From contig NZ_CP046393.1 in the NCBI RefSeq assembly GCF_009734185.1, positions 1,232,501 through 1,296,500 on the forward strand: a stretch of 64,000 bases of DNA, in the 5' to 3' direction. The position numbers and the translations under genes are program-made. The DNA comes from Commensalibacter melissae. GTDB lineage: Bacteria > Pseudomonadota > Alphaproteobacteria > Acetobacterales > Acetobacteraceae. Shown in pieces: positions 8,949-18,010 of the stretch. The notes below the pieces were generated by a model, which saw nothing but the letters and a program-made list of their open reading frames with translations, had not been told where the DNA came from and did not search any database. The stretch's first letter is position 1; each line of letters begins with the position of its first letter.

Positions 8949-11447
8949 ATGACACAAATCAAAGCAATACTTGGACCAACAAATACTGGCAAGACCTATA
9001 CAGCTCTTGAACGCTTGCTTGCTTATCCTTCCGGAATCATTGGATTTCCCCTAAGGCTTCTTGCCAAGGAAAACTATGACCGAATGGTTAAAATCAAAGG
9101 AAAAAAAAATGTCGGGCTTATAACAGGTGAGGAAAAAGTTGTCCCACCCCAGGCAAAATGGTTTTCCTGCACTGTTGAGGCAATGCCTGTTCATATACCC
9201 GTTGATATTGTCATCATTGATGAAATTCAGCTTTGTTCAGATCCAGATCGTGGACACATTTTTACCCACCGGCTTCTTCATTGCCGCGGAACATATGAAA
9301 CAATTTTTCTCGGAGCTGATACAATCATCCCTATTTTGAAAAAACTTGTTCCATCTATCGAAATACAAACACGGCCAAGACTTTCATCATTAGTATATAA
9401 TGGATTTACCAAATTAACAAAATTGCCACCACGTTGTGCAATTGTTGCCTTTTCAGCCCATGAAGTTTATGCCATTGCAGAATTGGTCAAGCGTCAAAAA
9501 GGTGGATGTGCAATTATCATGGGACGACTTTCTCCCCGTACTCGTAATGCACAAATGGAACTTTATCAAAATAAAGAGGTTGACTATTTGATTGCCACCG
9601 ATGCAATTGGCATGGGTTTGAATATGGATGTCAATCATATCGCTTTTGTGAATTTATCAAAATATGATGGACGACAGATGCGTAATCTCTATCCAAGTGA
9701 AATTGCTCAAATTGCAGGTAGGGCTGGGAGAGGCTCAAAGGATGGAACATTTGGCATAACCGCGAATTGTCCAATAATTTCTGATAAAATTGTCAATGCC
9801 ATAGAAAATCATGCTTTCGATCCCATAAAACAAATTTATTGGCGTAATCATGATCTCGATTTTCAAAATCCCCTGACACTTTTTTCCACCTTATCCACAC
9901 CTTCACTGTTTCCACAGCTTATAACTGGTCAATATTCTTCTGATCTTAAAAACCTATCTTATCTTATCCAAGACCATGAAGTACGTTCAATATGTACGTC
10001 ACAATTTAAAACTGAATTGTTATGGGAATGTTGTCAAATACCCGACTTTAAAAAAATTGGCAGTGAATATCATGCACGGATATGTAAACAAATTTTCCTT
10101 TTTTTGATCAAACAAGGCCATATACCTGAAAATTGGATTGATCAGCAAATTCAACAGCTAAATCATTTGCAGGGGGACATCGATACCTTAATGCAGAGAC
10201 TTGCCAGTATTCGTATCTATTCATTTTTAACAACAAAAAATAATTGGGTAGAATCATCATCTTATTGGCACGCCCAAACAAAAGAGATAGAAGAAAAACT
10301 TTCCGACACGCTACATGACAGTTTGGTATCAAAGTTCGTTAATCAAAGGGTCACAAACCTTATCCATCATTTATCTCACTCTAAACAAATAAATGCCTTT
10401 ACCTCTATAACAAATGAAGGGAATATTTCAATTGATGGCGAGTTTATTGGTAAAATTCGGGGATTTTGTTTTCAACTTCCGGATTCAATCCATAAAGACG
10501 AACGCTCTTTTATTTTAAAAAAAATTAATAAATCGATTGAAAAATTTATCCCTCAACAGGTTAATCGATTAATTCACGATAATGATAAAGAATTTATGAT
10601 AGATCATGATAAAAAAATTATATCATGGCAAAAATCACCAATCGCTCAATTAAAAAAAGGCAAGGATTTTTTTCATCCAGATATCTGCCTTTTAAATAAG
10701 GATTTAATTCAACAAGTTTTTCAAAATTTAATCTTGAGAAGATTGAAAGAATTTTTAGAAAATTATAATCGAAGATTATTTCCAAATTTTTTTAATGCCT
10801 TGGATAATGATAACAACACATCAGAACTACGTGGAATTCTGCATCAACTTTATGAAAATGGAGGCATTTTATGGACTGAACAATATTTCAATTTGTCAAA
10901 AGACACAATTAAACAATTGAAACATTACAAGATTCATTATGGAAATCACGCAATTTATATCGAAAACTTTTTTAAAGAAAAACAATATTATTTACGACAT
11001 ACACTCCTCACACTCAATGAACAGATTGCTAATCCTGTTTTACTTTCACCTAAACAAGTTGCTTATTTAACTTCTTCGACAATGAACAAAAATCTTGTTG
11101 CCAAGATGGGATGGCTTGTTGCCAATAAACAGATCATCAGATTGGATATTGCAGAAAAATTGACGTTCAAGCTTAAGAAAGCGTCAAAAAAACATCCTGT
11201 TTGTTTTCATAAAAAATGGATAGCACCTGTTCCATATTATAATGATAACATTATTCCACTACTTAAATCTCTAAAATTGCAACCCAAAAAACCTGAAAAA
11301 TTAACATATGAAAAATTTGGCCCTCCAGCACCCTTATTAATTAAAAAAATTAAAATAAAAAAACAGCGCAAAATTAAACATATGACGCATCTTACCCAAG
11401 ATAATCCATTTAACATTCTTAAAAACTTTCTTTTGAATCGTACATGA
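8949..11447 (+). CDS. Suv3-like Ski2-type RNA/DNA helicase
   Basis: 832 residues. The N-terminal half is a superfamily 2 helicase core: Walker A GPTNTGKT (9-16), motif II DEIQ (91-94) in place of DEAD/DEAH, and motif VI QIAGRAGRGSKDG, which is the Suv3 signature. Mitochondrial Suv3 unwinds RNA in the degradosome; alphaproteobacterial homologues are little characterised. The C-terminal 400 residues are Lys/Asn-rich and not obviously a known domain until a basic tail. No clear ribosome-binding site precedes the ATG, and a TATAAT-like sequence lies within 10 bases of it, so the mRNA may have a very short leader. It overlaps the S4 gene by 4 bases. Confidence 0.85.
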   Translation: MTQIKAILGPTNTGKTYTALERLLAYPSGIIGFPLRLLAKENYDRMVKIKGKKNVGLITGEEKVVPPQAKWFSCTVEAMPVHIPVDIVIIDEIQLCSDPDRGHIFTHRLLHCRGTYETIFLGADTIIPILKKLVPSIEIQTRPRLSSLVYNGFTKLTKLPPRCAIVAFSAHEVYAIAELVKRQKGGCAIIMGRLSPRTRNAQMELYQNKEVDYLIATDAIGMGLNMDVNHIAFVNLSKYDGRQMRNLYPSEIAQIAGRAGRGSKDGTFGITANCPIISDKIVNAIENHAFDPIKQIYWRNHDLDFQNPLTLFSTLSTPSLFPQLITGQYSSDLKNLSYLIQDHEVRSICTSQFKTELLWECCQIPDFKKIGSEYHARICKQIFLFLIKQGHIPENWIDQQIQQLNHLQGDIDTLMQRLASIRIYSFLTTKNNWVESSSYWHAQTKEIEEKLSDTLHDSLVSKFVNQRVTNLIHHLSHSKQINAFTSITNEGNISIDGEFIGKIRGFCFQLPDSIHKDERSFILKKINKSIEKFIPQQVNRLIHDNDKEFMIDHDKKIISWQKSPIAQLKKGKDFFHPDICLLNKDLIQQVFQNLILRRLKEFLENYNRRLFPNFFNALDNDNNTSELRGILHQLYENGGILWTEQYFNLSKDTIKQLKHYKIHYGNHAIYIENFFKEKQYYLRHTLLTLNEQIANPVLLSPKQVAYLTSSTMNKNLVAKMGWLVANKQIIRLDIAEKLTFKLKKASKKHPVCFHKKWIAPVPYYNDNIIPLLKSLKLQPKKPEKLTYEKFGPPAPLLIKKIKIKKQRKIKHMTHLTQDNPFNILKNFLLNRT

Positions 11448-11725
11448 ACTATCAAACTGAGCTAATCTGTCAACGTATTGATATCTGGCTTTGGCATGCT
11501 AGAATATATAAATCCCGATCGATTAGTCATTTCTCGATTAAAAACGAAATTATAAAAATAAATTCAAAATCAGTTATCAAACCTGCAACTTTAATAAAAA
11601 AAGACGATATCATTACCATTCCCTGGAATAATAGTAGCAGGGTAATACAGGTCTTGGGTTTTTCAACCCGAAGAGTTTCAGCAAAATTATGTCACTCTTT
11701 ATACAAAGAAATTCTTGAAAAATAG
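11444..11725 (+). CDS. S4-domain RNA-binding protein, HslR/Hsp15-like
   Basis: 93 residues beginning with the S4 fold: RIDIWLWHARIYKSRSISHFSI, where RxDxWLWxAR is typical of the Hsp15 group that binds free 50S subunits carrying nascent chains. A basic C-terminus follows. The ATG overlaps the helicase stop (ATGA), so the two are translationally coupled. The same helicase-S4-fdxA order is common in alphaproteobacteria, which supports the assignment. Whether it acts as a heat-shock ribosome rescue factor here is inferred only from family. Confidence 0.82.
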   Translation: MNYQTELICQRIDIWLWHARIYKSRSISHFSIKNEIIKINSKSVIKPATLIKKDDIITIPWNNSSRVIQVLGFSTRRVSAKLCHSLYKEILEK

Positions 11726-11872
11726 ATTTTGATGTAATAAAGAAAATGAATAATTTTCTTGTTAGTCATCAAGATGATACCTAACTTATATAAGTAAGCT
11801 ATTTTATATAATTAAGAAAAACAATTATTTAGGGAAAAACCCTTATTTAACTAGTATGAATCGGAGAAAACA

Positions 11873-12205
11873 ATGGCCTATGTGGTCACAGAAAACTGTA
11901 TCCGCTGCAAATATATGGATTGTGTAGAAGTATGTCCCGTCGACTGCTTCTATGCGGGTGAAAATTTTCTAGTTATAAGCCCAGAAGAATGTATCGATTG
12001 TGGAGTATGTGAACCTGAATGCCCTGCAGAAGCTATATTCCCTGACAGTGATGATCGTTCTACCGACTGGATTGAGATCAATGCTGAACTGTCCAAATCA
12101 TGGCCAAACATTACAAGAAAAGAAAATACACCTTCGGATGCTGATGAATGGAACGGAAAGCCTGATAAAAAAGATATGCTTTCCCGGGAACCGCATAAGA
12201 GCTAA
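11873..12205 (+). CDS. fdxA: 7Fe ferredoxin FdxA ([3Fe-4S][4Fe-4S])
   Basis: Small soluble electron carrier of 110 residues. Nine cysteines are spaced as in Azotobacter ferredoxin I, shifted by one: C9, C17 and C50 should bind the 3Fe cluster, and C21, C40, C43 and C46 the 4Fe cluster; C12 and C25 are extra. The C-terminal tail ([16 protein letters not shown]) is the usual FdxA extension. GGAGA precedes the ATG. In many alphaproteobacteria carD follows fdxA; here a strong terminator follows instead. Confidence 0.95.
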   Translation: MAYVVTENCIRCKYMDCVEVCPVDCFYAGENFLVISPEECIDCGVCEPECPAEAIFPDSDDRSTDWIEINAELSKSWPNITRKENTPSDADEWNGKPDKKDMLSREPHKS

Positions 12206-12230
12206 TGTATATCAGTCTTTAATCAATAAA

Positions 12231-12262
12231 AAACCCTTTATCAAATGATAAAGGGTTTTTTT
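12231..12262. terminator. Bidirectional terminator between fdxA and cyoD
   Basis: AAACCCTTTATC and GATAAAGGGTTT pair in a 12-bp stem around a 4-base loop, with A-run before and T-run after. It should end fdxA on the plus strand and the cyo operon on the minus strand. Confidence 0.9.
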
Positions 12263-12317
12263 ACAACTTGATTTCATTTTGCCCCATAATGATTTACAGG
12301 ACAAAACGTAAATATAA

Positions 12318-12653
12318 TTATCGAGACATCATGTTATAACTTGCATTATGCATTACGAATAACGTTCCAAATACAATAACGATTGCTACGAAAAGCGAAA
12401 ATGCATAACTTACCAAATCAACACGTTTTTCTGGAGACACACTGACATGCAAGAAAAATACTGACTGAACAATAATTTGTAATGCTGCCAATACCCCAAG
12501 CGTAGTTGCAGTAGCCATCGTTGAAAACATATGTTCCATAACGATATAAAAAGCAATTACCGTAAGGATGATCGATAATACATACCCGACTATATAGGAT
12601 GCTACAGAGCCGTGTCCTGCCTCTTCTGAGGCTGTAGTGTGATTTTCTGTCAT
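12318..12653 (-). CDS. cyoD: Ubiquinol oxidase subunit IV (CyoD)
   Basis: 111 residues with three membrane helices (about 19-40, 47-69, 80-102), the usual layout of subunit IV of the bo3/ba3 quinol oxidase. The helix segment GYVLSIILTVIAFY and the FFLHVSVSPEKR loop match the family. Subunit IV has no cofactor and helps assemble the CuB site. The start overlaps the cyoC stop as TAATG, so translation is coupled. Confidence 0.93.
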   Translation of the reverse strand: MTENHTTASEEAGHGSVASYIVGYVLSIILTVIAFYIVMEHMFSTMATATTLGVLAALQIIVQSVFFLHVSVSPEKRVDLVSYAFSLFVAIVIVFGTLFVMHNASYNMMSR

Positions 12654-13273
12654 TATGCCATACTCAACAGGTAAACGAAACTAAATACGCAAATCCAAAC
12701 AATATCCAAGAAATGCCAAAATAAACTCATACAAGCCAATCTTGGCATCATTGTTTTGTTTAGACCCTTTGTTACCAATTGAATCATCAGAACCGTCATC
12801 CAAATCAGACCCAAAGTAACATGTAAGCCATGCGTTCCAACAAGTGTAAAGAATGCCGACCAATAAGCGCTAACGGTTGGTGAGGCACCATGTTGAACAA
12901 AAGCGATAAACTCTTGAACTTCCAAAACAAGGAACCCTAAACCAAGAATGGCTGAAACCACCATCCATAAAAGTGTTCCATTGTTACTGTTACGACGCGC
13001 CTGAATCATCGCGAAACCGAAGGTAAGTGAACTTGTCAACAGCAAGGCAGTTTCAATAGCCACTCGTCCCAGTTCAAACATTTCTTTACTGGTTGGACCA
13101 CCAGCAAACTGATTTCTTAAAACCGCATAACTGGTAAATAAACACCCAAAGACAATGCAGTCCGACATCAAATACATCCAAAAGCCAAAGAATGAATGAT
13201 TTTCATGCTCATGTTCGTGTTCATGAACATTTTGTGAAGTATTTGACATCGTTGTACTCATATTCTCAGCCAT
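12653..13273 (-). CDS. cyoC: Ubiquinol oxidase subunit III (CyoC)
   Basis: 206 residues, five membrane helices, homologous to oxidase subunit III. Visible family features are FGFWMYLMSDCIVFGCLFTSYAV, the FELGRVAIETALLL segment, and THGLHVTLGLIWM (each quoted in part). An N-terminal His/Glu-rich stretch (HEHEHEHENH) precedes the first helix and is unusual but short. It is coupled to cyoB by a TAATG overlap and to cyoD in the same way. Confidence 0.95.
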   Translation of the reverse strand: MAENMSTTMSNTSQNVHEHEHEHENHSFFGFWMYLMSDCIVFGCLFTSYAVLRNQFAGGPTSKEMFELGRVAIETALLLTSSLTFGFAMIQARRNSNNGTLLWMVVSAILGLGFLVLEVQEFIAFVQHGASPTVSAYWSAFFTLVGTHGLHVTLGLIWMTVLMIQLVTKGLNKTMMPRLACMSLFWHFLDIVWICVFSFVYLLSMA

Positions 13274-15261
13274 TATTCAGCCACCTGTGTCATAAGTTTA
13301 CGAGAATGTTCTTTTTCAATACGTTCAACTTCTGAAGCAGGAATGACATATTCTTTATCATCTTTAAAGCTATAGCCAATAGCTAATACAAAATTAAGAA
13401 TTACGGTAACAATCACAAGCCACCAGATATGCCAAACTGCCGCAAATCCCAGAACCAATGCAAACATGCCATGCCAAAAACCTGCAGACGTGTTTTTAGG
13501 CATAAGAATATCCTTATAGGTTTCAGACGTACGACGTGTATCAATTCCATGCTCTTTATTATATGCATAAGCATCACGTGATTGAACAACTGGAATATGA
13601 GCAAAGTTATAAACAGGAGCTGGAGAAGAAGTTGACCATTCAAGACTACGACCATCCCATGGATCACCCGTTACATCAATATTTTCAGGTTTTTTCGCGT
13701 TAATAATACCAAGGAAAATCTGTAATAATTGGCAAACAACACCACAAAGGATACAAAATACACCAACACAGGCAATCTGTAACCAGAAATGCCAATTGGG
13801 ATTGTCATAATGATTCAAACGACGAACCATTCCATCAAATCCGGTAATGTATAATGGAACAAATGAAAGGAAAAATCCAAAGAACCAGAAAAAGAATGCG
13901 GCCTTACCAAGTTTCTGACTCATCTTGAAACCGGTTACTTTTGGAGCCCAAAAATTCATCCCCGCGACATAACCAAAATAAACACCACCAATAATAGTAT
14001 TATGGAAGTGAGCAATCAAGAATTCACTATTATGCAAAACGAAGTCACTGGCTGGAATTGCCAGCATAACCCCGGTCATACCACCAATAACGAAAACAAT
14101 CATAAATCCGATTGTCCAATACATTGGTGCAGTAAATTCGATACGTCCTCTAAACATGGTAAAGAGCCAGTTAAAGACCTTAACTCCTGTTGGGATGGCA
14201 ATGATCATCGTCATGATACCAAAAAAGGTATTAACATTTGCTCCGGCACCCATTGTAAAGAAGTGGTGAACCCAAACCAGCAAGGACAAGGTCGTAATCG
14301 CCAAACTTGCATAAACCATTGTTGCATAACCGAATAATGGTTTTTTGCAAAATACAGGAACAACTTCCGAGAAAACACCAAAGGCAGGAATTACAAGAAT
14401 GTAAACTTCAGGATGTCCCCATGCCCAGATCAGATTCAAATACAACATTACATTTCCACCACCATCATTGGTAAAGAAATGCATTCCACAATAACGATCC
14501 AGTGCCAATTCAGCCACAGCTACTGTCAAGGCAGGGAATGTCGTAAAAATCATGATACAAGATGCAATAACAGTCCATGTGAAAACAGGAATACGCATCC
14601 ATGTCATTCCTGGGGCACGCATTTTGACAACTGTAGTTATAAAGTTAACAGCAGTCAAAAGCGTTCCAACACCGGAAATCTGAACAGCCCAGATATAATA
14701 GTCTACCCCTACGCCAGGACTGAACTGCAATTCAGAAACAGGTGGATAGGCCAACCAACCAGCAGTCGAGAAATCACCAATAAACAAAGAGATGTTAACT
14801 AGTATAGCACCAGCAGTCGTTAACCAAAAACTTAATGAGTTGATAAATGGAAAAGCGACGTCACGAGCACCAATCTGCAAAGGAACGATAAGGTTAAATA
14901 GACCCTGCATAAATGCCATGGCCATGAAGAAAATCATGATTGTACCATGAGCAGTGAAAATTTGGTCATAATGCGATGGAGGCAGGTAACCAGGACTATT
15001 ATAAGCCATGGCCTGTTGCAGACGCATCATGATAGCATCCGCAAATCCACGGAATAACATAACAAGTGCAAGCACGATGTACATTATACCGATACGCTTG
15101 TGATCAACCGAGAAAAGCCAGTTTCTGAACAATACACCCCATTTACCATAGTATGTGATCGCTCCTAAAACAGCCAATCCAACAATAACTACCCCAATAA
15201 ATGTCCCTACCAATATAGGTACATGATATGGAATAGCCGAAAGACTTAATTTACCTAACAT
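13273..15261 (-). CDS. cyoB: Ubiquinol oxidase subunit I (CyoB), haem-copper catalytic subunit
   Basis: 662 residues, the catalytic subunit that reduces O2 and pumps protons. All key residues are present: low-spin haem His in [10 protein letters not shown], CuB ligands in [11 protein letters not shown] and WVHHFFTMG, and the AHFHNT pair for the two haems. The quinol-site residues Arg and Asp (RGFADAIM) and His (SHYDQIF) are retained, so it uses quinol and not cytochrome c. K-channel segment [10 protein letters not shown] is intact. The sequence does not decide between haem O (bo3) and haem A (ba3) at the high-spin site. It is 4 bases downstream of cyoA. Confidence 0.96.
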   Translation of the reverse strand: MLGKLSLSAIPYHVPILVGTFIGVVIVGLAVLGAITYYGKWGVLFRNWLFSVDHKRIGIMYIVLALVMLFRGFADAIMMRLQQAMAYNSPGYLPPSHYDQIFTAHGTIMIFFMAMAFMQGLFNLIVPLQIGARDVAFPFINSLSFWLTTAGAILVNISLFIGDFSTAGWLAYPPVSELQFSPGVGVDYYIWAVQISGVGTLLTAVNFITTVVKMRAPGMTWMRIPVFTWTVIASCIMIFTTFPALTVAVAELALDRYCGMHFFTNDGGGNVMLYLNLIWAWGHPEVYILVIPAFGVFSEVVPVFCKKPLFGYATMVYASLAITTLSLLVWVHHFFTMGAGANVNTFFGIMTMIIAIPTGVKVFNWLFTMFRGRIEFTAPMYWTIGFMIVFVIGGMTGVMLAIPASDFVLHNSEFLIAHFHNTIIGGVYFGYVAGMNFWAPKVTGFKMSQKLGKAAFFFWFFGFFLSFVPLYITGFDGMVRRLNHYDNPNWHFWLQIACVGVFCILCGVVCQLLQIFLGIINAKKPENIDVTGDPWDGRSLEWSTSSPAPVYNFAHIPVVQSRDAYAYNKEHGIDTRRTSETYKDILMPKNTSAGFWHGMFALVLGFAAVWHIWWLVIVTVILNFVLAIGYSFKDDKEYVIPASEVERIEKEHSRKLMTQVAE

Positions 15262-15265
15262 TTAT

Positions 15266-16204
15266 CTATTCCTCTGCGTGCTTCATTTCACCAGATTGAC
15301 TTGAGCTCATATGAATCATTTGCCCAGTAGCTTTATCCATAACCATACCATTGTTATATTTTGCTATGATTGTATCGAATAAAACCGGTTCAACATGAGC
15401 ATAGTATTCAACTGGATTTTTGATACTATCTTCATGCAGTTTAGCATATGTTTCATTGTTCAAGTCTTGAGAAGACGCACGAACTTTTTCAATCCAGTCC
15501 TGAAATCCCTTTTCATCTTTAACCAATGTACGGAATCTCATATCTGAATATCCAGCACCACTGTAATTATTGGTTTCCCCCAAATAATCACCTTCTGTAG
15601 AAGCCAATAAATGCAATTGAGTTTGCATACCAGCCATTACATAGACTTGTGACCCTAGCTGCGGAATCCAAAAAGAGTTCATTGTTGCATCGGACGTTAA
15701 TCGGAAGGAAACTGGTGTATTAACAGGTACCACCAATTGATTAACTGTGGCTATACCATATTCAGGATAAATAAATAACCATTTCCAGTTTAACGCAACA
15801 ACCTGAACATCAATTGGCTTGACTTGTGGATTATCAGCAGGTGCAGCGATTGGTTTATAAGGATCCAATTCATGAGATGAAACAAATGTTTTATATGCAA
15901 GAAAAGCAATCAAACACATTGGAATTCCCCACATACATATTTCAATCGGAAGTGAGAAATCCCATTTTGGTGAATATGTTGCACTGGTATTTGATGCACG
16001 ATAACGTCTTGCAATAATTAAGGTTGCAATAATAACGGGAATAACAACGCAAAGCATTGCCCCTACCGTCATCATAATCAATTCTTTCTCACTTTGTCCT
16101 ATCGGTCCTTTTGGATCAAATAAAACCAAGTTACATCCACCCAACATAAGAGTAGATGTTAAACCCACTACCGATAATGTAATTTTCGGTAATAATTTTT
16201 TCAT
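15266..16204 (-). CDS. cyoA: Ubiquinol oxidase subunit II (CyoA), lipoprotein
   Basis: 312 residues from the ATG at 16204, which has GAGG seven bases upstream; an ATG eight codons earlier lacks a site. A lipoprotein signal ends in the lipobox LGGC, as in E. coli CyoA. Two membrane helices follow, then a cupredoxin domain with WKWLFIYPEYGIATVNQ and MNSFWIPQLGSQVY. The CuA cysteines of cytochrome c oxidase subunit II are absent, as expected for a quinol oxidase. It leads the cyoABCD operon. Confidence 0.95.
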   Translation of the reverse strand: MKKLLPKITLSVVGLTSTLMLGGCNLVLFDPKGPIGQSEKELIMMTVGAMLCVVIPVIIATLIIARRYRASNTSATYSPKWDFSLPIEICMWGIPMCLIAFLAYKTFVSSHELDPYKPIAAPADNPQVKPIDVQVVALNWKWLFIYPEYGIATVNQLVVPVNTPVSFRLTSDATMNSFWIPQLGSQVYVMAGMQTQLHLLASTEGDYLGETNNYSGAGYSDMRFRTLVKDEKGFQDWIEKVRASSQDLNNETYAKLHEDSIKNPVEYYAHVEPVLFDTIIAKYNNGMVMDKATGQMIHMSSSQSGEMKHAEE

Positions 16205-16496
16205 TCTATGCCTCGTTGATTCTGACATCGCTCAACTCATCAGCGTGTTTATTTTATAAAACTTCTTTTTAATTGAGAAATCATATAAAAAAACAGTTTT
16301 ATATTATTAAATTTTTACATAAAATTCATTCTTCATAAAAAGACCACAATTTTTTCTAAATTTAGACATATAATCATGATCTTAGTATAATGTTATTTTA
16401 TATCTAATTGTTTACTATAAATAACATCCCATTACAACTCACTTTATAAGCAAGCACTTATTTAAATATTGATTATGGATTATACCTATAGTCAAA
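16205..16496. other. cyo upstream region, no gene seen
   Basis: About 290 bases of very AT-rich sequence between cyoA and the Bax-inhibitor gene's terminator. It must hold the cyo promoter, but I could not place one convincingly: a TATACT is present near 16386-16391 on the minus strand without a good -35. No small ORF or tRNA is apparent. Confidence 0.5.
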
Positions 16497-16528
16497 AAAA
16501 TAGTGCTGAAAAAAAACAGCACTATTTT
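16497..16528 (-). terminator. Terminator after the Bax-inhibitor-1 gene
   Basis: AAAATAGTGCTG and CAGCACTATTTT form a perfect 12-bp stem closed by eight A. The minus-strand transcript of the gene at 16557 would end here with a T-run. The symmetry means it may also stop plus-strand readthrough. Confidence 0.88.
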
Positions 16529-16556
16529 CAACATTCATAAAACTGTCATTTTAAGC

Positions 16557-17327
16557 TTAGTTGTCGTTTTGACGAACACCCATGAATTGCAGCATAAACT
16601 GAAACAGGTTGATAAAATTCAAATACATACTTAAGGCATCATAAACGCTGGCTTTAAGCACGATATCAGACCCTTCATATTGATAAAGATTTTGATAGGA
16701 AAGCTTAATACGTTGAGTATCCGTAGCGGCAAGACCTGTAAAAATGATCACTCCAACTATATTAATGATTAATCCTAGTTGTCCGCTTTTGAAAAAAATA
16801 TTCGCAACCATGGCTAAAACAAGACCAAACAGGCCCATCCCTAAAAAAGAACCTATTCCTGTCAAATCTTTGTGAGTTGAGTATCCCCACAAAGACATTC
16901 CCGCAAACATACCTGCTGTGACCACAAACGTCCTTACGATGGATTCACCTGTATATACATAAAAGATATTTGCCATACTAACGCCCATGACACCACAAAA
17001 TACCCAGAAAAGTGTTTGGGCAGCTTGCGTTGAAAGGCGATTGACCCCAAAGGACATTACCAATACAAATGCCAATGGTGAAAAAATAGCGATATAACCC
17101 AATAATGTTGGTGTGATTCCAATGGTTCTGTACCCCATCACTACCGGATGATAAAATATATTACCTAAAGATGTGTTAACAACCAAATATGAAACTAATG
17201 CAGTTAGCAACAACCCTGATGCCATCCAATTATAGATACGAAGCATATAATTTCTAAGACCTGCATCATATGCGACTTTGGCATTGACATTGGTCATATT
17301 GTTATAAGAATCAGGACGAAATACCAT
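16557..17327 (-). CDS. Bax inhibitor-1/YccA-family membrane protein
   Basis: 256 residues with seven hydrophobic helices. The family signature is visible: YNWMASGLLLTALVSYLV near the first helix, GYSTHKDLTGIGSFLGMGLFGL, and ATDTQRIKLSYQN followed by ALSMYLNFINLFQFMLQFMG (parts quoted). Family members in bacteria include YccA, an FtsH modulator, and YetJ, a pH-sensitive Ca2+ channel. The aspartate in AATDTQ matches part of the di-aspartyl sensor. A precise role here is not established. Confidence 0.9.
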   Translation of the reverse strand: MVFRPDSYNNMTNVNAKVAYDAGLRNYMLRIYNWMASGLLLTALVSYLVVNTSLGNIFYHPVVMGYRTIGITPTLLGYIAIFSPLAFVLVMSFGVNRLSTQAAQTLFWVFCGVMGVSMANIFYVYTGESIVRTFVVTAGMFAGMSLWGYSTHKDLTGIGSFLGMGLFGLVLAMVANIFFKSGQLGLIINIVGVIIFTGLAATDTQRIKLSYQNLYQYEGSDIVLKASVYDALSMYLNFINLFQFMLQFMGVRQNDN

Positions 17328-17464
17328 TTACTTTACTCATTAAAATTTTCATAGACTTATATAATATATTTCATTTACAGCCCAAATATCAAGCGTTGAA
17401 AAAAAATATGTTATATTCATAATTAATACGCAAAGAGTTGAATTATAAAAACAGAATTGATCAT

Positions 17465-18010
17465 ATGCGCTTATTTATAGGTATTGATTTCCCAGATTAT
17501 GTAACTCGCCATTTAAGTCAATTAAGAGGTAGTTTGACCTATGTAAGATGGTATGACCCTAGGACCTACCACCTCACACTAAATTTTATAGGTGAAATTA
17601 ATGACTATGATCTGTTGAATGATCTTGATTTGACACTTGAAAAAATATCGCCTCCTTCATTCAATTTGACAATTGATAAGGTTAATCTATTTCAAACAGC
17701 TTCCAATACCCAAATATTATGGGCGGGGATCCAGCCTTCTGAGAGTCTGGTTCATTTACGTAAAAAAGTGGAACAAATCTTAAGACAATTAGAAATCAAA
17801 ACTCAAAAACAAAAATTTGTTCCCCATATTACACTGGGGAAAGGTTCTTGCCTTCCTCAAGAACATATCAAACAATGGTTGAATCATTATAACCTGTTAA
17901 AAATTCCCGATATTGAAATAACCCACTTCTCATTGTTCAGCTCGTATCCTGGTAAAGAGCAGCCCAATTACATAATTGAGAAAAATTATCCATTATCTTT
18001 TCAAACTTAA
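17465..18010 (+). CDS. thpR: RNA 2',3'-cyclic phosphodiesterase (ThpR/LigT)
   Basis: 2H phosphoesterase of about 181 residues that hydrolyses 2',3'-cyclic phosphate RNA ends. Both catalytic HxT motifs are present: YHLTLNFIG and PHITLGKG. A longer frame begins at a TTG (17438), but family members start MRLF(I/V), which is the ATG at 17465, so I use that; neither start has a strong ribosome-binding site. Its 3' end overlaps the 3' end of the convergent mprF gene by 4 bases. Confidence 0.88.
   Translation: MRLFIGIDFPDYVTRHLSQLRGSLTYVRWYDPRTYHLTLNFIGEINDYDLLNDLDLTLEKISPPSFNLTIDKVNLFQTASNTQILWAGIQPSESLVHLRKKVEQILRQLEIKTQKQKFVPHITLGKGSCLPQEHIKQWLNHYNLLKIPDIEITHFSLFSSYPGKEQPNYIIEKNYPLSFQT

Noticed and set aside
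14413-14802. 129-residue open frame on the plus strand
   Set aside because: It is antisense to cyoB, which is conserved there; the composition is that of a shadow frame.
17468-18006. Missing MprF C-terminus recoverable by frameshift
   Set aside because: This DNA is thpR on the opposite strand with both HxT motifs; the minus-strand frames show no DUF2156-like sequence.
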